A DNA stretch of 64,000 bases from an uncultured bacterium (GTDB lineage: Bacteria; Bacteroidota; Ignavibacteria; Kapaibacteriales; UBA4661), in contig CALCNX010000048.1 in NCBI GenBank assembly GCA_937899715.1, positions 12,501 to 76,500 on the forward strand, given 5' to 3'. The position numbers and the translations under genes are program-made. Shown here piece after piece: positions 52,748-61,535 of this stretch (positions within the stretch are counted from its first letter, which is position 1; each line of letters begins with the position of its first letter). The notes below the pieces were generated by a model. That model did no database searches and was not told where the DNA came from. It saw only the letters and a list, made by a program, of their open reading frames with translations.

Positions 52748-53743
52748 TTATTCGGCAAGTTTAATGCGGTTCTTGAGTGTACCGATGCCTTCAATGGCAC
52801 ATTCTACTTCATCGCCCACTTGGAGCCAGCGTGGCGGCGTAAAGACTTTGCTGCCGTTCAGTTCCAGTAAGCATCCCGTACCGCACGTGCCGCTTCCAAT
52901 CACTTCCCCGGGGTGTATTTCCACACCGTAGCTTATGCGCTCAATGATTTGTGCAAACGTCCAGTGCATATCCTTCACATTGCCGCGCGAGACCGTTTCA
53001 CCATTGATGGAGGCAGTCATCGGCAAATCATACTGATTGCCGTGGGGAGTTGTGATGATACGGTCTTTGAGGGCTTCTTTGCTGACAAGGCAGGGACCCA
53101 GAGACGTGGCAAAATCTTTGCCTTTTGCCGGACCCAAACTCATTTGCATTTCTTGCATTTGCAGCGCACGAGCGCTCCAGTCATTCATCACGGTTAAGCC
53201 GTAGATGTGCTCGTCGGCGCGTTCGGCAGGGATGTTTTTGCCGCCTTTGCCAATGACAATTGCACATTCCAACTCAAAATCTAAATTCTGCAAGTGCATA
53301 TCCTGCACAAACACGTCGCCGCCGCCGGTAACGCTGAGGTGATTGGTAAAATAAAAGATTGGGATTTGGTCGAACACATCAATCATCTCCAAGCCGCGAT
53401 TGCGTCGTGCGGTTTCGACGTGCTGCCGAAAGGCATAGCCGTCACGCATAGATACAGGGCGGGGTACGGGCGAGAGTATTGTTACCGATGAGGTCTCAAT
53501 AACTGTTCCCTCTGGAGTGGGAGCGTGATGATTCGATGCGTACCATGCCTCAAGTTTGTGTGCTTCGCGGTGCGCGGTCTCGCCAAGACGAAGATAGTCA
53601 AGAATACTGGACGGCATCGTCTCCAAATGCCCGTGAATAGTTGGCTTGGCAAAACTGTACACGCGCTCAAGGTCAAGAATTTGATGGTGCAGATGCAATC
53701 CCAAGCGCTCCTCGCCTTGCACGAGATAAGTGACCAAACGCAT
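52748..53743 (-). CDS. Fumarylacetoacetate hydrolase family protein
   Basis: The 331-residue protein has the FAH fold. The metal-binding acidic residues are in LDFELECAIVIGKGGKNI and the following EHIYGLTVMNDWSARALQ; the C-terminal part has GEVIGSGTCGTG and LQVGDEVECAIEGIGTLKN. Members hydrolyse or isomerise diketo acids in aromatic catabolism; the size fits fumarylacetoacetase-like proteins of tyrosine breakdown, but no other catabolic gene is nearby. The ATG at 53743 matches the conserved MRLVTYL start. It lies 41 bases before the pseudokinase gene on the same strand. Confidence 0.9.
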   Translation of the reverse strand: MRLVTYLVQGEERLGLHLHHQILDLERVYSFAKPTIHGHLETMPSSILDYLRLGETAHREAHKLEAWYASNHHAPTPEGTVIETSSVTILSPVPRPVSMRDGYAFRQHVETARRNRGLEMIDVFDQIPIFYFTNHLSVTGGGDVFVQDMHLQNLDFELECAIVIGKGGKNIPAERADEHIYGLTVMNDWSARALQMQEMQMSLGPAKGKDFATSLGPCLVSKEALKDRIITTPHGNQYDLPMTASINGETVSRGNVKDMHWTFAQIIERISYGVEIHPGEVIGSGTCGTGCLLELNGSKVFTPPRWLQVGDEVECAIEGIGTLKNRIKLAE

Positions 53744-53951
53744 ATCGTAGCCCTCGCTGGTAAAAATGAAAAAAAGAAATACCATGAACAGTATATCAAC
53801 ATCGGCAAAGATACGCAAAACGTTTTGCACGGCGCAATATCGTTTTCATGGAATCCTTCAGAGAAGCAATTTTTTTGTGTGGATTTGCCAATGCGGGAAG
53901 TAAATTACGAGGAATAAATTGTTGTTCTTGTGTGTTCATCGGAGAGTGAAT

Positions 53952-56075
53952 ATGACGATGTTGCTCCGTTTATTGCGCTTTTTAGTGTTTGTTGTATGTA
54001 TGGCGCTATCCACCCAAAGCCGCGTATTCGCTTTGCCCATGCCGCAGACCCTGACGCAAGAGTTTCTGTCCGGTACGCCACTTGGCACGACGGTCGAAAT
54101 TCTGGAAGATTCGTTTGCCCAAATGACCCTGCAAGCCGTTCTCACCGCGCCGGAGGATACGTGGAAACACTCAGGAAAAATTACGCCCGCGTTTGGTTTT
54201 ACCTCATCGGCATATTGGGTGCGCTTTACGGTGGCGAACCGCCAGCCATACCCGCTTGACTGGCTCTTGGAAGTGGGCTATCCGATGATTGACTCGGTAA
54301 CGGTCTTCATTCCTGAGTCCGGCGTGTATGTGAGCAAAATGACGGGCGACCATTTCCCTTTTTCTCAGCGCGAAATTGAATATCGGAACTGCATTTTCAG
54401 CCTTCAGGAAAAACCTGCTTCAGAACGCACGTACTATTTGCGTTTCCGCACAACAAGTTCAATGAACCTTCCGCTTAATGCGTGGTCGCCTACAGCGTTT
54501 ACTCAGTTTCTAAGCCGCGAACAAATTGTCATTGGGCTTTATTACGGTGCAATGGCGGTCATGCTGCTCTACAACTTTTTTCTGTTTATGGGCTTGCGCG
54601 ACGTGAACTATCTCTACTATGCGCTGTTTATTGCGGGGCAAATTATGTATCAAGCCACGCTGAACGGCTTGTCGTTCCAGTATCTCTGGCGCGATGCGCT
54701 CTGGTGGGGGAATGTCTGTTTGCCGCTTTTTATGGGCTTTGCGACCTTCTGGGCGGTTTTCTTTGCGAGGTCATTTCTCGGCAGCAAGGCAAATGCTCCA
54801 TTTTTCGATAAAATTTATCAGGTCTTGCTGCCACTCACGGCTCTCAGTGCCGTGTTCGCGCTCTTTCTGCCCTATTCGTTCAGTATTCGCATCACAACAT
54901 TTTTGGCAATGATTGCTTCTCCGCTACTGGTGACAAATGCTGTCTTGGAATGGCGTGGCGGCTATCTGCCGGCGAGATATTTTTTCATTTCGTGGCTTGC
55001 ATTTATTGCGGGGGTAGTCTTGTACACGCTCAAAACCTTTGGTGTGCTGCCGTCCAACGGATTCACCAATTTGACGATACAGATTGGTTCGCTGGCGCAA
55101 GTCGTGCTGCTGTCCTTAGCGTTGGTGGGCAAATACAATGTCATGCGGCGGGAAAATTACAAAGCACAGCAAGACCTGATAAAAGCACAGATAAAATCAT
55201 ATGAAGCAGACCGCGCCCGACAAGACGCGGAAATCTATCGTCTGCGCAACGTCGAACTGGCACACGCTTACCGTGAGGTGGAAGCGCAGAAAGTGGCTGT
55301 GGAGGCGCAAAAAAGCGAGATGGAAACGCTCAACGAGTCCCTCCGCGAACTGAACAACGAGAAGAACGAGTTTCTGGGCATCGTGGCGCATGATTTGAAA
55401 AATCCACTCTCGAATATTTCCATGCTGGCAAAAGTGCTGCACGAAGAGGCATACAGTCTGGCTCAAACCGAAGTGGAAGAATTTTCCGGCGACATCCGAA
55501 CTACATCACAACGGATGTTTGATTTGATTACCAATTTGCTGGACGTGAACGCCATCGAAAATAAAGCCGTGCGCCTCACGCCAATTCCGTTCGACCTGAT
55601 GGAAATAGCGCAATACGTGGCAAGCGACTACAGGGGGCGGGCTGAGGCAAAGCAAATCTCCATGCACGTCGAGATTCCGCCCGATAACACGATGGTCTTT
55701 GCCGATAAGTCCTCAACGCTGCAAATACTGGACAATTTGGTTTCCAATGCGATAAAATACTCACCGCCGGAGAAGCGCATTTTTATTCGTGTGAGCAAAC
55801 ATGACAACACTGTTCTTTTTGAAGTGCAGGATGAAGGGCAGGGTTTGACCGAAGCGGATAAACAAAAGCTCTTCGGCAAGTTTGCTCGGCTTTCGGCGCA
55901 GCCCACGGGCGGCGAACATTCTACAGGATTGGGGCTTTCTATCGCCAAAAAGCTGGCGCAGGCAATGAATGGCGACATTTGGTGCGAAAGCGAAGCAGGC
56001 AAGGGCGCGAAGTTTGTGGTGAAGCTGCCTGCGGTGAGTGCGGCATTCGATGAGTATGAAGAGAAGGAAGGTTGA
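53952..56075 (+). CDS. 7TM-DISM sensor histidine kinase
   Basis: The 707-residue sensor has a signal peptide, a periplasmic DISMED2-type sensing domain (about 35-180, with SSAYWVRFTVANRQPYPLDW), seven membrane helices (about 190-400, 7TMR-DISM), a coiled coil (about 405-470), and a kinase core. The phospho-histidine is H480 in FLGIVAHDLKNPLSN. The ATP-binding domain has the N box DNLVSNAIKYSPP, G1 DEGQGL and G2 GLGLSIAKK. The ligand class of DISMED2 domains is often carbohydrate-like. The ATG at 53952 has a GGAGAG site; a TTG at 53919 is rejected. No adjacent response regulator is present. Confidence 0.92.
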   Translation: MTMLLRLLRFLVFVVCMALSTQSRVFALPMPQTLTQEFLSGTPLGTTVEILEDSFAQMTLQAVLTAPEDTWKHSGKITPAFGFTSSAYWVRFTVANRQPYPLDWLLEVGYPMIDSVTVFIPESGVYVSKMTGDHFPFSQREIEYRNCIFSLQEKPASERTYYLRFRTTSSMNLPLNAWSPTAFTQFLSREQIVIGLYYGAMAVMLLYNFFLFMGLRDVNYLYYALFIAGQIMYQATLNGLSFQYLWRDALWWGNVCLPLFMGFATFWAVFFARSFLGSKANAPFFDKIYQVLLPLTALSAVFALFLPYSFSIRITTFLAMIASPLLVTNAVLEWRGGYLPARYFFISWLAFIAGVVLYTLKTFGVLPSNGFTNLTIQIGSLAQVVLLSLALVGKYNVMRRENYKAQQDLIKAQIKSYEADRARQDAEIYRLRNVELAHAYREVEAQKVAVEAQKSEMETLNESLRELNNEKNEFLGIVAHDLKNPLSNISMLAKVLHEEAYSLAQTEVEEFSGDIRTTSQRMFDLITNLLDVNAIENKAVRLTPIPFDLMEIAQYVASDYRGRAEAKQISMHVEIPPDNTMVFADKSSTLQILDNLVSNAIKYSPPEKRIFIRVSKHDNTVLFEVQDEGQGLTEADKQKLFGKFARLSAQPTGGEHSTGLGLSIAKKLAQAMNGDIWCESEAGKGAKFVVKLPAVSAAFDEYEEKEG

Positions 56076-56103
56076 TTTTTGTGCGTGGTTTATTCCTATT
56101 TAG

Positions 56104-56262
56104 TTTCCTGCCGTGTCTCTATGTGGGGTTGCGGTTTCTCCACGCATAGATATGACGAAGGCTGCGGACTTGCTGCTTCGGTTTTTTGTGGCGGGGAGTC
56201 GTTTTGTCTCGAGGGGTAAGATTTCGGGAAAAGAAGTACTGAGCAATGCGCGTTGCTCTTAA
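56104..56262 (+). pseudogene. Relic of DNA-3-methyladenine glycosylase 3' end
   Basis: A 52-codon open stretch has no start and is cut by a stop just before it. Its translation contains VSPRIDMTKAADLLLRFFVA, then GSRFVSRGK, nearly the same as residues 168-200 of the intact glycosylase at 43991-44611 (VSPRIGITKAADLPLRFFVA). The nucleotide match is about 85-87 percent by eye over 76 bases. Its stop overlaps the stop of the convergent barrel gene. It is the 3' end of a decayed duplicate. Confidence 0.8.
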
Positions 56263-57002
56263 AAACTAACGCGGAGAAATGCACCCAGACTAGCCGCACC
56301 ACCATTAGGAAAAAAGCCATAGCGGGAAGTGCCGGGAACATTGAGATATTCCAAAAGGACATTTTCACCTTCCACCCAAAAAGGAGCTAAATAAGCGTGT
56401 GCCTGCAATCGTACGCCAATATCAACGGTAGATGTTATCGGCAGGAGGTATTCTATCGCGATATGCCCACCCAATGCTACTTGCTTGGTATAAGTTTCGC
56501 TACTGTATCGACGGCTTGAATCCAAACTCATGCTGCTTCTTGAACTAATGCGCCCTGCGCGGCGTACGGATGCTCCCAAATGGAAGCGCAAACGCCGCCA
56601 ATCATCTCCGGCAAATGGAGACAAAATAAGGGAAATATCACCGATTAAGGAATGAGTGAAACTGGAATATTTAGTACTGGTGGGAATTATGGAAGAGATA
56701 TTGAGATTGTAAAAAAGATCCTCACCGTTCAAGGAATAATCAGAAAAGGAAAGTGTCGCTGCCATTTCTACTACTTGCCCTAAGCGAACAGCGTAGAATG
56801 TGGAGATTGTTAGACTATTAAGGTACTGCGAAGCATCACCAACGGTGTTTGCAACACCCCATCCTGCACTTTGTGTTACTATGCCTGATGTGTCCTGTGT
56901 TTGCTCAGCAGTAGAATCGGGCATTTGTCCATAGAGCGCACAGTTCGGCGCAATAAATGATAGCATAAGAATTACTGCCCGAAGACTTAATTGCATTTTC
57001 AT
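56259..57002 (-). CDS. Predicted outer-membrane beta-barrel protein
   Basis: The 247-residue protein has a signal peptide (MKMQLSLRAVILMLSFIAPNCA, cleavage after LYGQ) and beta-rich sequence ending in a final strand (LGAFLRVSF). It is a paralogue of the protein encoded next to it at 57042-57794: both have GWG-I/V-N-E/T near residue 45, a V-R-x-I/L-G/T barrel strand pattern and D-I-G-V/G-R-x-Q near residue 190. Function is unknown; small barrels of this type can be porins or adhesin anchors. It lies 39 bases after that gene. Confidence 0.7.
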   Translation of the reverse strand: MKMQLSLRAVILMLSFIAPNCALYGQMPDSTAEQTQDTSGIVTQSAGWGVANTVGDASQYLNSLTISTFYAVRLGQVVEMAATLSFSDYSLNGEDLFYNLNISSIIPTSTKYSSFTHSLIGDISLILSPFAGDDWRRLRFHLGASVRRAGRISSRSSMSLDSSRRYSSETYTKQVALGGHIAIEYLLPITSTVDIGVRLQAHAYLAPFWVEGENVLLEYLNVPGTSRYGFFPNGGAASLGAFLRVSF

Positions 57003-57041
57003 AAAGCATCAAAAATGGGTTGATTTGTTCGGTTTGTATTG

Positions 57042-57794
57042 CTAGAAGCGCACGTAGGCAAAAACTCCGCCACCAGCCATGCCGCCTACTGTAGGAAAAT
57101 GACTACCGCCACTAAAGGCATTGGTAAAAACGTGCATTTGGACACGTCCGCCAATGTCAAAGGTGGGGCGTTGAAGAAAAAGCCATTCGACTTTGGCGTT
57201 CATTGCCAACGATGCAATGCTGCTAAAATTAGTTTCGAGAGGAATAGTCGAGGGTGGTGTGGCGGTAGAGGGTATAACAAGCGGGCTTGACGTAGCAATG
57301 GCACTCCACAGCTGGAGGGAAGGTCCTAGCCCTAAACGCAGGGGCTGAAAAAAGCCTGTGAAGGGTTGCATCATGAACGTTATGTCTGCCTGCCACGCAA
57401 TGCTGATGCCGCGAGCGCTGCTTGTCAGGGGAACAAGACCGTTTAAGCCCCTAAAATATCGTTGAATACCGGTGTAATGGAGCGCTAATTCTAGTTCGGT
57501 GATGGGTGTAATGCGTCGGGCATAGAGCATCGAAATCAAAATTTCACCGAAATCATTGCTAAATGTAACTGCACCTTCGTTAGTGCTAATTCCCCACCCG
57601 ATACGGTGCTGAGGCGAAAAATTCACCTTCTCCTGCATTGCAGGAGAAGGTGAATCAATACTTTTTTCTTGTGCAAAAGCAAGAGTACATGGGATTGCAG
57701 CCGAAAATGCAATAAAGAATAATAATACGACAAACTCTTTTCGCCGTTCCCAATCCTGCGTACTGCTTTTACGCTTGATAATGTAATGAAACAT
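57042..57794 (-). CDS. Predicted outer-membrane beta-barrel protein (paralogue)
   Basis: The 250-residue protein has a signal peptide ending near LAFAQ (about residue 42 from the ATG at 57794) and a beta-rich body ending in GVFAYVRF. It is a tandem paralogue of the gene at 56259-57002; the shared DIGGRVQ/DIGVRLQ segment and terminal strand support this. It starts 9 bases after the stop of the lipoprotein gene upstream (57804-59024), so the three form an operon of lipoprotein, barrel, barrel. Function is unknown. An upstream GTG at 57803 is also in frame. Confidence 0.72.
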   Translation of the reverse strand: MFHYIIKRKSSTQDWERRKEFVVLLFFIAFSAAIPCTLAFAQEKSIDSPSPAMQEKVNFSPQHRIGWGISTNEGAVTFSNDFGEILISMLYARRITPITELELALHYTGIQRYFRGLNGLVPLTSSARGISIAWQADITFMMQPFTGFFQPLRLGLGPSLQLWSAIATSSPLVIPSTATPPSTIPLETNFSSIASLAMNAKVEWLFLQRPTFDIGGRVQMHVFTNAFSGGSHFPTVGGMAGGGVFAYVRF

Positions 57795-57803
57795 AGAGAG
57801 CAC

Positions 57804-59024
57804 CTAGTTTTTGGGGATGAGACGATACCGTGTCCGAACTGTTACTTTTGAATCGGCAGATGTCGCTTCGTATTTGTATCGTGGATGTCCAGGTTCCAAT
57901 ACTTCAGCTATTAATTCGGGGAGCATTGGATCATCAATGCTCGTGTTAATTTGATGAGTACTCAACCAATCATCCCACCATAGTCCATCTGCTTCCCAAT
58001 ACTTAAAATACACGGATGGAGCAACCATATCATATTCGTCGGATCTACTAAAAGATGGTGCCGAAGCAGTACTTTTTCCCAGCCAACCCACGGTATGACC
58101 ATACGAACCCCACCAGATATATGAATAGAAAAATTCTTGTTGACCTTCCCATTCACTCTCATAACCGCGAACCTCGGCGGGAATATCTATTTGTTCAACA
58201 CGAATACGAAAATCGTAAGCAGTACTTTGTAGAGTGCTGCTATTGCCTTTGCCAAGTGCATTTTGGATTTGTTCTCCGGTAGCTGTTACCATTCCTGCCC
58301 GCAGCGAGCCGTTTGAATTAGTACGTTCATTCAGAGCAATTACTATCACCGGGCGTTGCTTTGCCAACGTACCCTTGCGGTCAAGCTCAAAGCGATTACC
58401 CTTACTATCAAATGCGGGAATACTTTGGCGGTCATCAGGATCCATATCAAACGGCACAAATGCTATCAATGGAGTAGTTTTCTTGTCCCACGTTGAAGGG
58501 TACATCCAGAACAAATGTAATGGTGCGTCAAGCAACTTTTCAAACTTTTTGATAGCTGCATCCACATTGCCCACGCTCTTCACCGCAGCATTCTTGCGAC
58601 CCTTGCCTACTAAATCATCCACGCGCTTGTTCCAGCCGCCTTTGGAGCGAAGGTTATCGTCGCCCTCAAGTTGCTGCCAAAGGACATTTGTTTCGCCATC
58701 GAATTTCTCCATACATTTCGCATAGATGCGGTCGCGGAGTTCTTTATCTTCCACTGCCACAGCAACGGCTTCAGCGATTTCTTCCAATCCGGCAGACATC
58801 TCTTTTACTTCCGGCTTTGCGAAGAACTCGCGTTTTTTCGTTTCGCGTTCTTCTGCCGTCAGTTGTGCGCTTTGCAGACCTTTAGCGGCGCTGACATTGA
58901 CTGCTTCCGCTTCGGGTGCAATCGTTTTTGCGACTTGCCCGGCTTCATTACACGCCACCGCAAGACCACTTATTACAAGACCAATAGCAAAGGCTTTTAC
59001 TGCCTTCATTCCAAAATAGGACAT
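57804..59024 (-). CDS. Hypothetical surface lipoprotein
   Basis: The 406-residue protein has a lipoprotein signal (AFAIGLVISGLAVAC, Cys at about 25). The N-terminal 130 residues are helical and charged; the C-terminal 250 are beta-rich with many Trp and Tyr residues (EFFYSYIWWGSYGHTVGWLG, KYWEADGLWWDDW). I cannot place it surely; DUF3103-like lipoproteins have a similar plan. The ATG at 59024 has a GGAG site six bases upstream, so it is chosen over 59072 and 59009. It heads an operon with two barrel genes. Confidence 0.65.
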   Translation of the reverse strand: MSYFGMKAVKAFAIGLVISGLAVACNEAGQVAKTIAPEAEAVNVSAAKGLQSAQLTAEERETKKREFFAKPEVKEMSAGLEEIAEAVAVAVEDKELRDRIYAKCMEKFDGETNVLWQQLEGDDNLRSKGGWNKRVDDLVGKGRKNAAVKSVGNVDAAIKKFEKLLDAPLHLFWMYPSTWDKKTTPLIAFVPFDMDPDDRQSIPAFDSKGNRFELDRKGTLAKQRPVIVIALNERTNSNGSLRAGMVTATGEQIQNALGKGNSSTLQSTAYDFRIRVEQIDIPAEVRGYESEWEGQQEFFYSYIWWGSYGHTVGWLGKSTASAPSFSRSDEYDMVAPSVYFKYWEADGLWWDDWLSTHQINTSIDDPMLPELIAEVLEPGHPRYKYEATSADSKVTVRTRYRLIPKN

Positions 59025-59097
59025 GAAATCTCCAAAAAATAGGAGTGAGAAAATGTACCTCACCCTTCGCACGTGTACAACGTTTTACGTATATTGT

Positions 59098-59189
59098 AAG
59101 CGGATATGAATACCAAATTTATCCGCTTGCCCGCTTTGATTTGTACCCGTGAGCTTTGAACTCACGATGTGCGAAGAGCGGGCGTTTTT
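59098..59189. other. Two adjacent hairpins in intergenic region
   Basis: Stem one is AAGCGGATA/TATCCGCTT (59098-59106 with 59120-59128). Stem two pairs GCCCGCT (59129-59135) with AGCGGGC (59177-59183), and inside it CGTGAG (59148-59153) pairs with CTCACG (59161-59166). A GTTTTTG tract follows at 59184. The pair could be a terminator on the plus strand or a structured leader upstream of the lipoprotein operon on the minus strand. The remaining intergenic stretch 59190-59760 holds short direct repeats and a pseudogene relic. Confidence 0.5.
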
Positions 59190-59233
59190 GTTATGCTACA
59201 AATCTACACACAATCTCCTTTACCCTCCAAACG

Positions 59234-59272
59234 TAACCCGTAAACGACATGACTTAACCCGTAAATGACACG
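59234..59272. repeat. Pair of 18-bp direct repeats
   Basis: TAACCCGTAAACGACATG at 59234 and TAACCCGTAAATGACACG at 59255 are 21 bases apart, two helical turns, with two differences. They lie upstream of the lipoprotein-barrel operon, so they could form a regulator binding site on one face of the helix. No regulator is known. Confidence 0.5.
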
Positions 59273-59391
59273 TTTTGGGATTATTTTGGGGGTACTTACT
59301 TCTTTTCGAGAGGTACGATGTGAGAGTTTCGCGGACTGTATTTTGGTATTGTCAGTGCATTCGGAAAAGTCTTCTTGTAGTTCTTCGCGTA

Positions 59392-59466
59392 CAGGCATTT
59401 TGGAAGGCTACGGGCTTGTTGCTTCGGGTCTTTGTACAGGAAATCACTTTGTTTTCAAAGGTAAAG
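59392..59466 (+). pseudogene. Older relic of glycosylase 3' end (frameshifted)
   Basis: Read with a frameshift near 59440, this stretch gives KATGLLLRVFV and then TGNHFVFKGK, matching KAADLPLRFFV-AGNRFVSRGK at the end of the intact glycosylase. Most base differences are transitions, and identity is roughly 70 percent by eye, lower than the relic at 56104. It appears to be a third, older copy. Confidence 0.5.
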
Positions 59467-59760
59467 ATGGGTCGGGAATAGGTTGACAAGTCCTTGCTAC
59501 GAAAAATTATGAGTAAAAAACCAATCTCGAAAGCCGTAAAGTAAAATGAAAAGTAAAAATTCGGTTGAGCAAAAAGCAGCCAAATGTGGAAAATTCAAAA
59601 TCATCCTTTGCAGTTCCCCGTCGGTTGAGTATTTTGTGGTGCGATTATGAAACCGCACCCAATGCTGCACCATTATTTTGCCCTCCCGGGGCTGGATTGA
59701 AGACCACTACAACTAGATTACGATAGCTAACCATACTTTACGCTACAAGCAGGAATAGTT

Positions 59761-60117
59761 ATGCTCGAAACCTACATACCGATTCTCGGAACCATTATCG
59801 TCGGCGCAGTGTTTGGTATTGCGATGATAAAACTGCACGAATGGCTCGGACCCCGCCGCGCAAACGTAGAAAAAGCAAGTCCATATGAAAGCGGTATGGA
59901 GCCTGTCTCCTCTATCAAAGAACGCCACACCGTGAAGTTTTATCTCGTGGCAATTCTTTTTATTCTCTTCGATATTGAAATTGTCTTTATGTATCCCTGG
60001 GCAGTACAATTCAAGCAGCTTGGCGGTCAGGCACTTGTCGCCATGATACTGTTTATGATACTGCTCTTCGTTGGGTTTATCTACGTCGTCAAAAAAGGAG
60101 CCTTAAAATGGGACTAA
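59761..60117 (+). CDS. nuoA: NADH-quinone oxidoreductase subunit A
   Basis: The 118-residue membrane subunit of complex I has three helices and the conserved loop PYESGMEPV between the first two, followed by FYLVAILFILFDIEIVFMYPW, which holds the family acidic residues. Its stop overlaps the start of nuoB by ten bases, so they are translationally linked. Only subunits A and B are here; nuoC and later genes do not follow. Confidence 0.97.
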   Translation: MLETYIPILGTIIVGAVFGIAMIKLHEWLGPRRANVEKASPYESGMEPVSSIKERHTVKFYLVAILFILFDIEIVFMYPWAVQFKQLGGQALVAMILFMILLFVGFIYVVKKGALKWD

Positions 60118-60635
60118 ATGAAACACTTGAGCGCGATGGTTTTGTTCTGACAACCGTCGAAGCTGTTGCCAAATGGGCGCAACGCAATTCCGTCTGGCCC
60201 ATGCCGCTTGGTATTTCCTGTTGCGCTATTGAGATGATGGCATTTGCCGGACCTCGCACCGACGGCTCACGTTTCGGCTCGGAGGTGTTCCGCTTCTCGC
60301 CGCGTCAGGCAGACTTGATGATTGTTGCCGGAACAGTAACGTACAAAATGTCGTGGGTCGTTCGCAAAATCTATGACCAAATGGCTGACCCGAAGTGGGT
60401 AATTGCGATGGGGGTTTGTACTTCGACCGGTGGAATGTTCCGCAGCTATCCTGTGGTGCAAGGCATAGACCAGTTTTTGCCGGTGGATGTGTATATTGGT
60501 GGTTGTCCGCCTCGCCCTGAGGCATTGCTCAAAGGGCTTATTACCATTCAAGAAAAAATTGACCGCTCCAAGCCAACCATCATTGATGCTTCTCCAACGA
60601 CTTTACTTACAAGGACTTCGCTGGACATGGCATAA
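60108..60635 (+). CDS. nuoB: NADH-quinone oxidoreductase subunit B
   Basis: The 175-residue subunit binds the terminal iron-sulfur cluster N2 near the quinone site. The four ligand cysteines are C38 and C39 (GISCCAIEMM), C104 (GVCTSTGGM) and C133 (IGGCPPRPE). Length and motifs are normal. It overlaps nuoA and is followed by a 263-base gap, without a supported gene, before the cytochrome c gene. The remaining complex I genes must lie elsewhere. Confidence 0.97.
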   Translation: MGLNETLERDGFVLTTVEAVAKWAQRNSVWPMPLGISCCAIEMMAFAGPRTDGSRFGSEVFRFSPRQADLMIVAGTVTYKMSWVVRKIYDQMADPKWVIAMGVCTSTGGMFRSYPVVQGIDQFLPVDVYIGGCPPRPEALLKGLITIQEKIDRSKPTIIDASPTTLLTRTSLDMA

Positions 60636-60898
60636 TTGCTAAATATTCGTTTGTAAAACCAAGTGTTTTGTTTTGCAAAATTGCATTTGTTCTGACGCAA
60701 CTTTTCAGTAACATTGCAATCTGTTTTTGCATTTTGCCAACATCCTGTGAAGTGCGGATGTATGCCAAGAGGATAAAATCGAAACAGTTAAGCACTGATT
60801 TCTGCTTTAGAGAGCACTTCGATTCTTTGAGTAATAGACGAGACGATAATCAGATAATAATATTATAAATTTTTCATCTAGTAATTGAGGTTTGGAAT

Positions 60899-61453
60899 AT
60901 GAACCAGTTGTTTCCCTTTATGCGCATAACGATTGTGGTCGTTGCGGTTTGCATTGGTTTCATCTTTTTGTCGAATATGTCGGGCTTTTTCACAAGCTAC
61001 AAAGACGACCCGACATGGAAAGAGCCATATTCCGCGAAAGCCGCTGATGCTGCAAGTGCTAATCCTGATGCAGCAAAAGGTCCGGGTGCAGGTGTGTTTA
61101 ATCAAAAGTGTGCTGCTTGTCATCAAGGAAACGGTAAGGGATTGCCGGGTGTCTATCCGCCGCTTGCAGGTTCTGAATTTGCTCAAAACGCTGATGTTAC
61201 TATTCCGATTCGTATTGTCTTGCATGGCTATCAAGGAAAAATTCAGCGTGCGGGCAAAGATTACAACGGCGTAATGACTCCGTGGAAAGATGCTCTTTCC
61301 GACCAAGAAATCGCTGACGTCCTGACAACGGTACGTTCCAGCTGGGGCAACAACGCTCCTGCGATTGACCCAAAAGATGTAGCCGATGTTCGTGCTAAAA
61401 CGCTTGCCCGTCCGGGTGCGTTTACCGAAGCAGAACTTTTGAAACCACTGTAA
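60899..61453 (+). CDS. Membrane-anchored monohaem cytochrome c
   Basis: The 184-residue protein has one N-terminal membrane helix (about 8-26), a short linker and a class I cytochrome c domain with C71-A-A-C74-H75. The Met ligand is probably in NGVMTPWKD. It lies directly before the oxidase subunits, so it most likely delivers electrons to the CuA site. In caa3 oxidases the same domain is fused to subunit II; here it is a separate protein. The helix may be an uncleaved signal anchor. Confidence 0.92.
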   Translation: MNQLFPFMRITIVVVAVCIGFIFLSNMSGFFTSYKDDPTWKEPYSAKAADAASANPDAAKGPGAGVFNQKCAACHQGNGKGLPGVYPPLAGSEFAQNADVTIPIRIVLHGYQGKIQRAGKDYNGVMTPWKDALSDQEIADVLTTVRSSWGNNAPAIDPKDVADVRAKTLARPGAFTEAELLKPL

Positions 61454-61535
61454 TAGCAGTTTTGAATTCAAAATGTATTCACCACATTTGCTTACGATAT
61501 AATTTTTACTTTCACTTTGTTTTTGTGGAGCATTT

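Noticed and set aside
59148..59166. Hairpin resembling a tRNA T-arm on the minus strand
   Set aside because: The 5-bp stem with a TTCAAAG loop looks like a T-arm, but the outer stem gives only about 55 bases and no anticodon arm fits. Treated as part of a hairpin.
59225..59500. Possible small gene containing the glycosylase-like sequence at 59.4 kb
   Set aside because: The similarity to the glycosylase needs a frameshift, and the open frame begins upstream in unrelated sequence, so a relic is the simpler reading.
60668..60868. 66-codon open frame between nuoB and cytochrome c
   Set aside because: No recognisable features and ordinary intergenic composition. A small membrane peptide cannot be excluded.
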